Shown here one piece after another: positions 34,001-47,900 of a DNA stretch of 64,000 bases. The notes beneath the pieces are model-generated. The model was not told where the DNA came from. It did not search any database and worked only from the letters and a program-made list of their open reading frames with translations. Within the stretch, counting starts at the first letter, position 1, and every line of letters begins with the position of its first letter. The stretch spans positions 1,240,001-1,304,000 of the forward strand of contig CADCXA010000021.1 in assembly GCA_902806565.1 (NCBI GenBank). The letters run 5' to 3'. The translations under genes and the position numbers were made by a program. This DNA comes from Hypoxylon rubiginosum (lineage: Eukaryota > Ascomycota > Sordariomycetes > Xylariales > Hypoxylaceae).

Positions 34001-37000
34001 CCACTGGCGACCGTACCCGGACCCAGGGGCTCGGCTGCGTGGCTTTTACCTCCTTAAGTCGAAAAATTAGCGGAGGACGGCCGGCAGTAGAGGCCGCATA
34101 ATGCAGGTAATAGACCAAACAGAGCCACGGCTGAGCAGCGAAACGGATCACGATGGAACAAGACGACCACATGCGACTACCGGACTAAGCACTATCGAGG
34201 CTGGGGGCCGCTGCGATATTGCGGCGGTGCCCTTACCGTCAGGCTGTTTTTGCATTTTTCAACATTTTCCCCCCTTCCTGTCCCTGTCCCCTGCCTTGCC
34301 TTGTCTTGTCTCCGACCCGAGCCCGGCTTCAAGGAGATAAAATAAAGAAGGGAAAAAGAGGATGTCGACAAGGTCAACAAGGCAGTTCTGGCTCCGATGT
34401 ACTATACATTCAACGCCAAAGACGCGGTGCTATACCCAGACGGTCAAGTTTCGACTTGAATAGGAAAAGAAGTTAGCTGATTAGCAGCCAAGGTTGCATT
34501 TCTATACGCTTTCGGCTCAACATCGTCGACCACCCCCGTTCTCGGGTTCCACATTTCCGTAAATACGGACCCGTCAGTCTTCTCTCGTTCTCCTCCTCTT
34601 TAGCTCCCAGGCTCGGGCTTAGATCGGTCTTTGACTTCCTTATTGCTTCTAGTTGCGGTGGTCCTCTTTTGCCAAGTCATGCGCTGCTCTGCGGCACGGG
34701 TAGGCAGAGAAGACTTCGTGGGCTAATTGTTATAGTGGAAATTTGCCCACGTTTCTTTTTCTTGTTCGAACCCATGCAAAGATGAAGCCGTGAGCTTTTT
34801 CTGCGACGCGACACCAACATCCGGATCCTTCTTGGCCTAGCTTGGGATTGGTGCCCTATACTCTTTTGCCCACCCATACCACCCAGATAGATCATAGGGC
34901 TGGCCGATGGAGCCGGTGAGGTGTCAGCAATACCGAAGGATTGGCGACCAATCCGGATGACGCACATATGGGTATCAAAGAGGACTCTGATCAACGGGCT
35001 CGATATACCATGATCGGTTGCTAGGATTACGCATAAACCGGCATATTTCGCTGTGAGCTCTAGCGGTAGAAATATGCCTTGCGTCCTCATCCCGATCCCA
35101 AGCTCTGATATCCATGTAGGCGACGTCTTCTCTTACTGTGTTCGGAGAGCCACGGTACTTGTACGGAACTCTCCGCTTATACCTCATGTGTACCGTATGA
35201 GAAGTAGGGTCAAGAACACGACCGGTCTGGACTCACACGGCCAGCACCTGGAAAAAGGCATTCCCATGGTCGCGGTGGCAGCCTCTGAGTCGCGATTTAT
35301 TGACGCGTCGAATTCGTTCAAGATGTTTTAGGCGCCAAAATTGGAGCCCCTTCGTCCTATTGAATCCATGCGCGGTGAGGGTTATGGGAAGGTCGCTGAA
35401 GCCTAAACCTTGTCGAAGGCAGTTACAAGTCTGGGGTTCTCGTTCATCCTAGTGATTCGCTTCAGCAGTGCATTCATAATCCGTCACACTCGGCTCCACC
35501 TGAGCCGGAATAGCTACCTATTCTCTAGATTCAATGGGTCGCCCCCCCTTTTCTTTCTCAACGGTAAGCCATACCGGCTTCGGGTCAGGCTGTTTCACTC
35601 GCAGAGCAAGCAGCGTCAGTAATAATAACTCATAGTGATGTATCTCTTTCTCCAAACCAAATACGAGTACCTAGCTAGGTAGAATAACCCTCACTGTGTC
35701 TCCAAGTGCTAAGAGAAATTGAGGATTTCGAGGAGCAGGTAGTCAGTTCTCACCGAGAAAGACAGCTGATGGATCGAGCCTCGCCTTGCGGCCGTAAAGA
35801 TGCTATTAGGGGTAGCTAGGACTCTACAGCTCCTCCGACCAATCCCATGCACAGAAGGCATTGTTTCAGGTCAGCGTGCTACTTACCGTCGAGCAGGTCT
35901 TCCAAGAGATAGCCGATCGAGCTGTGTCTTGTCCAATCCGTATCCGTTAAATTAGAACTAACCACTTTATCTATCATTGCATCGTGGGAAACGGCGTCAA
36001 GGTTGCCAAGCCTGGATATCCAGCCATTGAAGCGCTCGAATCCTGTTTGGTGTAGCGTTCCCGCTGTAAAAGGGGCTCTTAGAAATTGCCTCCCCGTAAA
36101 TGAACCAGCCTTGATCTATGCACGTTGAATTAACATCGTTTCGTTTGGAGTCTACCCAGATGCCTTACAACCATTAAACGATATGAATAGAACAGGGAGC
36201 CGATCCTCTTCGTGGTGCCGTCTGCTGAAAGATACCCAGCTACGCCGCAGGCAAGTAGAATAAACATAGTTAGCACTGCGCCGTATGAACGTCATGGCCG
36301 TGGAAGGGCGATCAATCTAATTACCCAGACGACGACGTAGTAGCCGCGGATCTCCGATGACGACTGCCGACGTGTTGTGAGAGGTACATACATAGGGCAC
36401 AGGGAGAGTCAGGCTCCAGCGACCGTGCTAGGGGGGTATCATTGAGAAATCGAATACGTAAATCTTAAGCGAGGATTCTTAGATGGCCTGCTTCTCTTAG
36501 ATAGGAGATGCAGTCTTCCATTGACCTGGTGATCGCATCGGATCCAATCTGAGCAGCTCGCTGGATGAAAAGATATCATTTTCGATGCGAATAGAGCCAA
36601 CTGCATAGGCCGGGAGTGGGCACAGCGCTTATGTGCATTCTTCCGAATCGCTCCCACCCTGTAGGGCTGCCTATAAAAGACATCCTAAGTCAAAGTCTCA
36701 GTCAAATGCGTGAATGGGCAAATGAGAAGTCGACCTTTACTTAGGTCTGCCGGGTGGGAAGGGCATAAGGCATAAGGATAATTTCTGGGCGGGAAGAATT
36801 TCCATGGGCTCGGGTTCCGGGTCGCAGATTGTAACAACTCATCACGCCCGGTAGCATTGATATGAAGGCTCTCTCAAGGGGTTTGGAATCGGGATCTAGG
36901 TACCCCAAAGTTAATCAACATGTATCAACAACTTAGACTGTAGGACCCTCTCCCCTGGCGCACCGTGTGTGTCGTCTTCAAGGTACCCGTGCTATGGCGG

Positions 37001-38221
37001 GAGGATAGGTTAAAATTACTGCTCATCTCTGTTAGTTGCGAACGGTGGAGCTGCGATTACTCGCGGCGTGTTGGTTCGAACGAGTTGAGCCAAGATCGCT
37101 TACCAGACGTGTACCAACACACAACAGGAGACTCTGACCTACGAACAAAGAGATATTGGTATCAAACAAGCGCGCAGGCGCGCGGATAGCAACGAAGATA
37201 GCACAAGTTGCAAGAGGCTAAACTGGAAGAGAACATAGCGTGGAATGAGTCAGGTAATACAACTAACTACCTTCTACTGCCTCGTATACTACTGCTGCTA
37301 AGCTTATCAATCCTTCTATCCCTTGATAGGAACCCAAATATAGTCTTAACTGGGCCAATGAGAAATCGAACATGGCGAAAGGTAGAACTACATCTAGTAG
37401 AACCTCATCTAGACTCCTATATGTATCAACTTCGGCAGTCCTCTCAACTAACAGACACCCTTAACCGCGGTCCGGACCGGAATTAGAATTCCCACAGGGC
37501 TCAGCCTCATCGTCTTAGTAGAGGCAGTAGAGACTAGGGAAAGGGTTCAGTATAGGGAGAAGAAAGCTCTCGATGACAAATAGCGGCATTACGATAAACC
37601 TGATATCTTCTCCAAGCCCCCCGTTTGCGTTCGCTGCTTCGCTATAAAGTGCTGACATAACCCGACAGTGAACTGTAACCCTAAACTGACAAGGCGCGTT
37701 GACCGCTTGTATCCAATATGGGAAAATACCTAGGTATGGAGGGGGTTACGGGCCGACTAGCGGTAGAAGTCTAGGTTCCAAGTGTCTAGGTGCCTTCGAT
37801 CATTCGACACGGAGCGATGCTTGGCAGTCAGTCATGCACATCGATACCACGTTAGCAAATGTATAGTATCCGTCCGTTATATATATCTTATCTCATTGCC
37901 TTACATGCGTACATGAAGTAGAAATTGGGGGTTCTAGTCAGCGTCACATATCCTTTCTCTTCCGGGATAAGGGAGCAGGTTGAGAGAGGGAGAGAGAAGT
38001 TCTAGCGAAAGGGGGTGTGTGTTTTTACTGAGGCTGCTTGGCCGTTCGCCGTTTAAAAAGGTGTGGCCTCCTCTTATTGGTTACCGACAGGACGGCACCC
38101 TAACGACTAGTGCGAGAGCCAGCCACTAAGAGGCTCGCGTTCGACGAGTGGTCAATGTGCAGTGCCACCTTTTCTCTCTTAGGCGCTAAGCGCTGTACTG
38201 CAACCCGGCCCACATCGTTTA

Positions 38222-38234
38222 CCCCCCCCCCCCC
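38222..38234. repeat. Homopolymer run of 13 C
   Basis: Uninterrupted C run read directly, in the gene-poor region. Confidence 0.95.
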
Positions 38235-39081
38235 GGCCCAGCCTACCTAACTGGGTATTCACCTCACGTTTTTCTTATTCTTACTCGCACTGTATTTATG
38301 CTTCGTTCGTTTGGATGTGTACATTGATCGCCGGGAAGCAGGCGAGTAGCGGGCGAGCCCCATCGCCTGGGTAAAATACCTCCTGTGTACAGCAGGGCCA
38401 TAGCAGGCCATAGCAGCCCCGAGCCTTAGCTGCGGTAGACATGTGGATGTAGCATTATAATGGGCAAAATGGGCAAAATGGGCTGTAATTGGTGTGGGAC
38501 CCCCGTTTCTCTCCTCCCTCCTCCGTGCCGTCATTTGATCGATGGCCCGACGGCATGTCGCAATCTCTGTGATATTCTACTGCACCTCGTCCACCCGTCA
38601 AGCCATCCGCTTCTCCATTAGGCTCGTGCTCGACGCTCTTCGCGCAAAAAGGCTGGTCGAGTCGAATGCAACTGGCACATAAGAGAGCCTTGACCGCTTT
38701 CCCAGACCAAGGAAGGATTCGATGCGCATTTATTATTGATATGCGTCCCAGACACCCGGGACGGGACAACGCATCACCTACTTTTTCCAGTCGGAGGGGA
38801 AGGGGGGTGAGCTTCGAGTCTGCGAGTCTGATAACCTGGTTTTTTTTCTTCTTCTCGCCCAGATGACAAAAAAAGTTGATACCAATTTGGCCGGCGAAGA
38901 GGTGGATCCCCCCATAAGTTTCTTGTTTTTTTTTTCTCACATAAACCTCTATCGCCGCACCGCTCAAGATGTAAACGCCGAGGTGCGATGCACGAGCAAC
39001 CCACGTCTATCACTCTTCCCGACTTGGTATTGATGAGTGTCGTCTGAACCCTACCTAGCTGGCCTGCCTACCATCGACCAT

Positions 39082-39108
39082 GGGGGGGGGGGGGGGGGGG
39101 GGGGGGGG
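39082..39108. repeat. Homopolymer run of 27 G
   Basis: Uninterrupted G run followed by AAGGGGGCGGGGG. It could form G-quadruplex structures. The exact length may be unreliable in assembly. Confidence 0.9.
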
Positions 39109-39744
39109 AAGGGGGCGGGGGCTTAGACTCTTTTGATATCATTCCTCGTTACTACAGTACCACCCGATGCCCGACCGAAAACGTAGCAGATTATAGCCGA
39201 GGATTCGACCCCATCCCGGCCCGTCCTTACGACTTTTTTTATTATTATCATTTCTCTCTTTCGTGCATGTGGACAGAAACGTTCCATGATAGTGGTGACG
39301 ATGTACCGCCTCCCGGGAGTTACACCCACCGATGCACCACATATGACAGATGATCTCAATTGACACGACAGGCTCTTCGTACGTCCTGTACATCCTATAT
39401 ATCTTGTATACCTACATAGAAAACATGGAAGCTGGTCGACAATGTACCGATACACTTACCTAGGAGGTATTACTCAACCCAATACGACAGGAGCACGACA
39501 GGCTGGAACAGCAGAACCCAGGGTTAACCTTATTCCTTTACGTCTCCTGGGCTGGGAATGGGATAGTTTATCTGGCCGATCTGTGTACGGCATCTCAGGG
39601 ACGATTCCCCCGTCTGTGGGCCTGTGTCCGTGGCAGCATGGCCCGTGGGACAAGCTGGTTCTGGTGTATTACACGATGTGTAGGATATTTATGCTTACCT
39701 AGCTAGGTGTCTACGAGACAAGAGAAGACAGAAGTTCCTCCATT

Positions 39745-39777
39745 ACTGGCATACTGGCATACTGGCATACTGGCATT
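39745..39777. repeat. ATACTGGC tandem repeat
   Basis: Four successive eight-base units, three of them identical. Confidence 0.9.
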
Positions 39778-40335
39778 GATGTACGTATGTATTTATTCCT
39801 CTTTGTTATTTTTTTGCGGGATTTGAGTAGGAGACTTTGCCCGCATTGCTGTGCCTGTGAGCATGTAACGTTCGGTTCTGTTCATCGTTTCTGGTCCCCT
39901 GAAAGCAAGCCCTGAAATGTATCGTGCAAAATACATACTTTGGGGCCTTGCCTGGGGTTGAAGCTTGGGGATGTTTTCGAGAGGTGCCGCGATTGGCCGG
40001 CTTAATTTTTTTCGACGAGGGTGAGGAACTGGGAACGAACGTCAGTTTCTAGTTCAAGTTTCTAATGACACGCGGCACTGTACCTCATAAGTACAAGCAT
40101 ACTACCGTTTAGGCGTTAGGGTTACCTTTGTCCCGTTTTGTCCCATGCTCTTTCAGATTTACACCTCTAGGTTAGGTATGGAATATACACACGACTCAAG
40201 AGTCGCCCAGGATACCCGGACTTGCTAGTCAGGGCTAGCTCAGGGCTGTTACGGCTGCTACGGCTGCTACGGGCTGAAATATGTCTGCTAATTCCAATAG
40301 CAGATAGGTACATATGTGCACTGTAGTACTGGGTA

Positions 40336-40374
40336 GCTAGGTGCTAGGCTAGGTGCTAGGCTAGGTGCTAGGCT
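40336..40374. repeat. CTAGGTGCTAGG tandem repeat
   Basis: Three copies of a unit near GCTAGGTGCTAG, itself made of CTAGG half-units. Confidence 0.9.
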
Positions 40375-41171
40375 GGTAATGAGGCCTTGTGGGTCCCCTA
40401 TTGCGCCCCCCCGTCCGCCCGCCTTTCATACATCAACTCAGCCCACATTCAACGTGCCCCGGTCGATCCACCCTACCACAATCCACACACGATCCACTTT
40501 CGACCCCTTCTCAAAGCCCTTTCATGTTTCTGTTTCTGCTTTTTTGCCCATTTTCTTCCATTTTTCTTCAATTTAGCCCAGTTATCATAGTATGTATCCA
40601 CAATCCTGCCTCACCCGATTCGAAGATCAGGAAATCATCGCGCACTCTCTTGCCGTCCTACCAGCCTACCCCTACTTTTCCCCATCCTTATTCTCGCTAT
40701 GTAATCATAAAAATGGCCCCCAAATCTCATCCCATCTCCTTGGCCCGTTTGACTACCTAGCTCCAGTCCTTCGCCGTCTCGGCTTTTGTTCGCCAGCGGA
40801 TCGGTGCTGATCCGAGGTGACGCTTATGTATTCGCGATGCCTTCGCGCATCGAAATTCACTCTATCTTCAATCTCTGGAGATACCGGCCGCAGCCAAAAA
40901 CTAGGGGTATCGTATTTCTAGCGTTACTCGCTATGCGCGAACCGGCGAACACCTTGGCCAAGATACGCCATACGTTCGTACGCCGTTCGCTAGGCCGCGC
41001 TTGGCCGGCCTGATGGGCCTGGCATACCACCTATCTGCCTGACGTCTGACGGTGATGTTGCAAATTTTTCGAACCGACGTCGGTTTCAAGCGAATGATCA
41101 AGTAGATGAATCTCGACGCTCGGAACGGCGGCCTCCTAAGCGGGAATAATCCTCCTCTTGCAGCCTAGTTC

Positions 41172-41501
41172 ATGAAGAAAGCGACGGTTAGAACCGTCGT
41201 GATAGACTATCGGCGTGATTCATCAACTCTAGAAACCTCTAACCTTCACGAGGCTACAGGAAACTGGCCTATCCGAAGCTTTATATCGCATGTCCTTCAC
41301 TTCCGGAATTCCACGCACAGCCGCGGCGTGGTTTTTTACATAGATGGCGTCGAATCAATCTGGATCGGTTCAGGCATGCCCGAGAGATGTCGTACTACAA
41401 CTATCTATGTTTCTCAACTTCCCCACAGACGTGCCGTGTGCTACCACGTCGAGAGACGAATGAAAGAGCAGATTGGCGAGGTAGCCTGGTTACAAGTGTA
41501 A
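41172..41501 (+). other. Doubtful 109-codon ORF in the gene desert
   Basis: ATG-initiated frame with no family resemblance, signal peptide or membrane helix. It ends at TAA two bases inside a GTAAGT donor-like sequence, so it could be a first exon, but I found no convincing second exon. Recorded because it is the longest ATG frame in this stretch with a splice-like end. Confidence 0.15.
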
Positions 41502-43024
41502 GTACGGGCAACTTGGTATCTATGAAGATCTACTTCTGTTTTCTTCTTCTTCACTTCAAGTTCGTGAGAGGTCTAGCTCATGTCCCAGCTGGATGATTAG
41601 AGCAGACAACTAACGGTACCAACGAAAAACTAATAGTAGCAGCATTTGGTATTCTTCTCGAAGCCACGTAATTTTAACGTTGCTACCTACTTTTCAGACT
41701 ATGAGAGACTGTTTTATTAAAGGCAATCATCAGTGTATTCACTCGCAGATTCGGGGCAGAAAAGCATGCAGGTATATGGCTAATACACGGCGATGCTCAA
41801 ACATGAAACCCGAGCTCATCTTCGACATTCGACATTGCATCAAGTACTTGAAAGGATGAGCCAAGCTTTCGTCACTCTTAAGACATTTTGTCAGCACCTC
41901 TTCTGATCGACTACCAATTTAGGGATATTCTCTTCCACACATTTTCAACGCCATACCCTTGGGTCTACTAACCCTGGTCCATACCCCATGCAACTCCATG
42001 GGTCCCTGGGTGCTTTCGTACCATATTGGACATCAACTACATTGGTAAATACATTGGTACTTAGGCGGACGTCGAAGCTCCTAGCTATACGCAGGCACAG
42101 TACTGATACGGCCCTACCATGCTCACCTGAGAGTTAATAGTACCTACGGCTCGCTCTCTTCTCGCTCGCTTAACGTGCGATTTCCAGTAAGATTGACGGG
42201 GAGCTCTCGAGAACGTTTGCTTTCCTTCCCATGCTTGGGACTGCCCTACAGCCCCGTATTTCCCTCTCCATGGACATAGTTGTTCATCCGGTTGCTCATC
42301 CCATCCCCGCCGCTCTTCCAAGCCGCTCTTCCCAGTCCCAGTCCCAGTCCCAGTCCATCCTCCTAAGCCTTGGTGAGCCTTGTATTTTTTTCCAATTCCC
42401 ATAGTCGTGGTCCATACCAGAGGCCGGTGCAACCCCTACTCCAGGCGCTTAGTAGGCGTACTCTGACGACAGGACCCTTGATCGGTCGGCACACTAGGGT
42501 GCCTATCAAGCCACCCATCAGGGAAGAGCCCGTGGCGGTTTCTTAGATAGACAGCGGCGGCTATTCATGCGTCTCGCTACCTTGTCTCCGCATAGCACTT
42601 GGGCCACTCCCCAGCACTAGTTAGACCCAAGCCCCCCCCCCAAGCTTGCCCTGTCAGTTCTATCCTTGTCCGGGATGTACCTCGAATACCGAGGTGGATG
42701 GCTCAAGAGCAGCTTGTACCTTGTACTATGTTCCTGTACATTGCTTGACAATGTAGTGGAGCTACCTCATACGGCCTGACTCTCGAGCTTGTAGCTTTCC
42801 AGGAACACGGTCGACGACGTACCTAATTATGCCACCCAGTTCCCACTCCCAGCTCGGACCATTATATGCAGGACAAGGCTCCGGTTTTGTCTATAACACC
42901 CTTCCGTCTCCTTCTTTCGCTTCATACACTGCTGTAATCTAAGAAGATAGTCTTCTCATTTCATAACTTCAACAACCGCAACTAGTCCGAGCTGTTGTAT
43001 CGTCTAAGATACACTCAATACTTC

Positions 43025-44974
43025 ATGTATACGAATACCTTTCAAGGACCGTTCACCCCTACACCTAGCCACGGTTCTCACGACGAATCTTCGTTGTCGT
43101 CACTCCCAGAGTCACCCATGGCACCCTACATGGAGCAACCATCTATCCGAGTTGAGCTGGACGACAGCCCATACGTTCACCCAAGCGCACATCAGATGCG
43201 CCATAGTCTCTCTCGAGACTCGAGTCTGCCTGAAGACCGGCGATCTGCAGCAACCCCATCCAGTTCTGCCTACACTCATGATATTCCAACAACTTACGCC
43301 TCGGTACGTCTACAGATATGCCGCTTATTCTTCTATAATATTTAAGAGCGTAGCCACTCATTGACTATCTAGTTGCCTCCGTATAACTACTCGGTGCCAT
43401 ATGATACTTCCCTTCCCACGCCAGTTTCTGTTGCCGGATCCCCTTCGATGAATGAACGGACTTCAAAAATCATGCATCCTTACAGTCACCACAGGGCGAG
43501 CTCCCAGCAGCCCACTCCTCCCAACACTTCACGGCCATGGACCAACTATCAGATTAATGCCTCTTGTAGTCAGTCGGGTTCCCCGATCACCTTGCAATCT
43601 CATCCTCAGGACCTATTAGATATGCAGGGCTTGGAGACATCTCACTCTCCTGGCGACCACGGCCAGATGATACCAGAACATAATTTCCAATGGGGCCACT
43701 ATACGGTTTCCAGCAATGAGGCACCGGATGATATGCCGCCGCAGATGACACACCACCCGTCGATGTTCCCGTTACCTCCTAGTGTGGCGCCCACCGACTT
43801 GGTTAGACCTCCAATAACTATGAACTCTTCTAATATGCCCCTTCCTGCGCCGGCACAGGTCCCTATTCTACACCACTCTCCGGATCCGCGAGACCTAGCT
43901 CCCTCAGTAACACCCATCGACAATGTGCACCATCAATTTCCTCATATGATGCACCAGCCTCCAGTCATTATGGACTTCGCCTCTTACCGAAGGAGACCTT
44001 CCCGAATCACGAAAAATAGACAATCAGGCAGGCCCTCGAAGAAAGGACGTACTCAAAACAAGCGCAGCAATACGGACTTCGTGGACCCCCAGCTAACATC
44101 GGCAACTAATGATGCCGCTTCCAACACAAAGGCGCCGGGCCGGAGTATTACTTTGAGGCCCGATGCGCCGGAAAAAGACCGGTACATCCTGGAGTTAAGG
44201 TGTCAGATGGACAACGACAAAGGAAAGGGTATATGGGAGGAAATCACAAAGAAGTATGAGGAGCGCTTCGGGAAAAGACGACAGGAGTCACTTCAAATGA
44301 ACCTCACTCGGGCGGTATTGAAGTATGCGGTGTGGCCTGAGTCGGAGGTGAGTAACTTGCGGGTTCATCAACAGCTTTGAAGGAGAAGGAAACGATTGTG
44401 TTAACTCAATTTACAGGACGAAGCTCTGAGGCTCGCCGCCGATGAGGTGGATCGACGCCGTTATGCGGATATAGCCAAGTTAATGAAGGAAAAGTACGGG
44501 GGCTGCCAAGCCTGGGAGTGGAAAGAAGGGCACATTCTCAAGCGGTTGGTCGATTTAGGCATCGAGGAGTTCGATCCGGAAGACGCGACGAAGAAGCCGC
44601 GCCGAAAATCCAAAAAGTCCATAAGCAAACAACAGCAACGATCGACCACTGGCAAACAACAATCTTGGGCGGACCCGAACGCCCCCTTTCCGTACGAGGA
44701 AGACGGTCGCACGATAACGGCGGAGCAGGAGAACTATATCCTAGAAACCTACTGTAAGCCAGAGCCCGACTCTCCAATTCCCGATGCCATCATGCAGGGC
44801 GTCATGGAGCACCCCCCGAATGCACTATCCACCGGGGGAAGCCCCGACAAAGATGCCGGGGAGAGCCAAAGCGAACGAGTTGCCAAGCACGCATGCGAAC
44901 AGCTACTCGCGAAAAGGGGTGACCAACTCTATGTCGCCTTCCCCATGGACGGCAATCATCATCAAATGTCATGA
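43025..44974 (+). CDS. Putative AT-hook/SANT-like nuclear regulator
   Basis: Not assigned to a named family. Exons 43025-43303, 43373-44347 and 44417-44974 give 603 residues. Donors are GTACGT and GTGAGT, acceptors CTAG and ACAG, all in phase 0. The start is the first in-frame ATG; upstream the frame is open only through a TTG. Residues 1-290 are Pro/Ser/His-rich and disordered. Residues about 297-322 are strongly basic with RRRPSRITKNRQSGRPSKKG, where GRP flanked by Arg/Lys resembles an AT-hook. Two helical Trp/Tyr segments follow: GIWEEITKKYEERFGKRR (about 376-393) and YADIAKLMKEKYGGCQAW (about 433-450), each with a following hydrophobic helix, as in tandem SANT/Myb-like units. Then come a Lys-rich patch and an acidic tail. 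A DNA-binding regulator is inference. It stands alone between 13.5 and 6.8 kb of empty DNA, an arrangement sometimes seen for developmental regulators. Confidence 0.75.
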
Positions 44975-47900
44975 GGCCGGCCTGTTCTTCATAATATCCC
45001 CCCCAATCACAGACTTTTTGCATCACCATTTTTTCCCGAAGACGTCGCGTGGTCGGTTGCTTACATTTCGTTAGACGATCCTTTCGAGTCATGATCTCTA
45101 GCAACTGTTTGGGGTTGTGGAAAGGGGGAACAACCAGTATCTAGAATACCTACCTCCTAGCATTCAGCATTCTTCACTATCCATATTGTTATGGGCTCTG
45201 GGAGGTTTCAAGCATGGGTAATTTGACCAAGGCGTTTCGGGAAACGCATTGATTTCTTTTTTTCTCTCTTTTTTTCACAGGGGTACATATCACAAGCTTC
45301 GCAGCCTTTCCTTCCTTAAGGTCAAATATTTAGGGGTGGGATTTTAGTTTATCGCGTCAAATTGGCACTTTTTCTACCATCATCAATCATGTTGGTTATT
45401 TTCTTTTGAGCTACGAGCATTATCATTGTTAGAACTTGGTTGGGCAGGCAACTCCTACTTCGAGCGTTGGGAAGGGCAAGGGGCAAGGGGTGAAGGGTGG
45501 GAAAGGGGGTATAGTCTCTAATAAGGGGGGCACAACGAAAATCTGGCGATGCAGAGAGGTTTATCGAGGAGTATGGAGTCTATGAAAGTGTAAAAACTAC
45601 CGCTGTTTCTTGATTATGCCTATCACATCTCCGAAATATTCAGATTTTGCTCAAGTCTACAATATTACTATATACCTCTTTCTAGGCACCCTTTTCAGTG
45701 TCCTACCAAACATATCAAGATCACACACCTGAAGGGCTTCTGCCTGTTTCTAGTCATATTTTTACTTTAATATATGCCGTCCGAATCCGGACAGTGAATG
45801 ATGCCTATCGTACGGCAGATGTCCCCTTCTCTCGTCCCGTTTTCCATCGGTGGCTTAGCAGCAGTAACTATATTTGTCGACAGGAAACGGCGGCAATAAT
45901 GGTGACCCGTCCGGTTCGTCACGGATGCCGATCTCCTCCTCCTTCCAGACTGCCTATTACATACAAAGACGCAGGGTAGACTCGTGCGGGCGCGGTTCAA
46001 AATAGGCCGTCTCGCTGCAAGGGATAGCCGGAGTCGAGAATTGACCCGCGCGCGGAAGGGCACACGGCGGTGGGGGAGACTAGTAGGTAGGTAGCAAAGA
46101 AAAGAAAAACACGAGAAGCGCGGCTGCACGTGTTTCTAATTCCATATCGCTTCGATAGTCCTTCTGTATAATTTGTTTTCTTTTTTCTTCTGTCTCTACC
46201 GCTTTTCTCTAGCCCTGCCCTTTGTCTACGGAGGCTGAGACATGCGTATCTCAACTTAGCTCACGGGGACCGTTCGCAGATTTTCGAAACACGAGGGAAG
46301 AAGAGATGGGCATAGAATGTCTTACTGCCACTTACCGTCCGCGTGGGAAACATTATTAAACCACGCGATCCCTTCGCTGGCTCAGACCCTCGAGGCTCAA
46401 GTAGAGAGAGGCTGAATCAACTGCTACCCACATAACCCACATCTTCCCATGTTCTAGATTAAGGGGGAGGAAGTTGTAGATAGTAGTTCTCGACTTTCGG
46501 AATGAGATGTAACCGAGCTAGCCAAGACTCGATGGGACGGTGCTAAACCACAACGCTGGTAACTGCCTACCTAGGTGACTGTGATACTAGCAACCTCCTA
46601 GTTCAGCCTATAGTAGTGCCTATCTACCAAACCTATCAAGCACGTGCTGCTTTGACTTGCAGGTGAGGATCATCCTGTGACTCGAGTTACGTACGCATGC
46701 CATAATTACCAGGGCTGTTTCCCCCGTAGACGACATCATCTTCAGGCCCGTGTACGTACGACCCAACCAAAATCCTCGTACCAGAGTTAGGTAAGGCAAG
46801 GCCGGGTTATGTGACACGCCCGTCGCCCCGGAGATAGAGGTAGCGCCGAGGAAAGGGATATAACGGTTCGATCCCCAAAGATTATGGGGCGGGTGATATT
46901 ACACATATTACTCATTGCTGGCAACCGCGAAATGAAGTACGTACATAGCACATAGCATAGCTCTATACACACACACTACTATAGGAATGAGATTACACAC
47001 CTTACACACGCACATGCCTTGGCACAAGAACAACTCTCCGGGCTAGGGGGTTGTCTTAATTCTATAATTATCATCGCTGGATATCCTTACATGACCACGC
47101 CTACGCATGGCAATGAAACGGGCAGGTACCTAATGAAGGCGAACCCTAGACAGCAAAGGGCCGAGGAGTTCCTTTAGGCAGGCGAGAGAGATATAGAGAG
47201 AAACAGACAGAATGATAGAATTATGTTAGCGACACCGCCCCTTTACCGTGGCAAAGATATCTTACATTACCTATCAGAAGAGCTTCAGTCCAGGCCGACA
47301 AATCAGAAGCGGCAAAGTACAGGTTATCCCGTTCCCCATCCCATCCCATCCCACCTCTATGCCGACGCCTATCGTAAGGTAGGTACTTACACTACTACAT
47401 ACTACCCGTCTTCAACCAGTCCTCATCTGTAGGTTGAGATGTGATGGGGAGAGGAGTCCTAAGGAAGACGTGCCGCGAACCGCGGCCTTGGGAAATTGGA
47501 CGGGCTGTCACTGGCCGGGGGAGTAAAAGGAGCGCAAACGGGGGGTGTAGGCCTGTAACCTTACTCGACCTATTACCTTCCTGCCTTAGGTATTTACGTA
47601 CGTCCTCCTTTTTTATCTCTCTTTTTCCCCTACTATTCTCCTTTCTCGATAGTGCCATTTATCACTTTGTGATCCACTCCCTTTCCCACTTGGGGAGCGT
47701 TGTAACCTGGGCCATTACCTATTACCTACCCCCTCCCCATAATCATAGGTAACTGTCATTTTAACAATTTACAACCTGCCTAATTTGCCCCAGTTAGCAT
47801 GTGAAGAAACTTGGTTATGTAAATATGATGACAGCAGGAAGAAAACATTTACGTGCCGCGGCCCAAAAGTGCTTCGCATGGGGGGCTACAATGTATGGGA

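Larger units (their letters stand above)
29509..43024. other. 13.5 kb region without a convincing gene
   Basis: Unusually long empty stretch for an ascomycete. Many short frames exist but none shows a family motif or clean exon structure. It contains repeats (30953-31000, 39745-39777, 40336-40374), C13 at 38222-38234, G27 at 39082-39108 and many ACCTAGGT-like palindromes. Around 40379-40800 is a CT-rich block resembling a promoter and leader, with a short ATG frame of 15 codons near 40712 (MAPKSHPISLARLTT). An ATG frame of 109 codons at 41172-41501 ends at a GTAAGT donor-like site but has no recognised domain. Non-coding transcripts are possible. Confidence 0.5.

Noticed and set aside
40389..40760. 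123-codon plus-strand frame rich in Pro and Ser
   Set aside because: Composition follows from a CT-rich promoter-like tract, and the three frames overlap equally. Treated as possible leader, not coding.
29509..43024. Transposon or RIP-mutated repeat as explanation for the gap
   Set aside because: I found no terminal repeats, reverse transcriptase or transposase motifs, and no extreme AT content or TA excess by eye. A genome self-comparison would be decisive.
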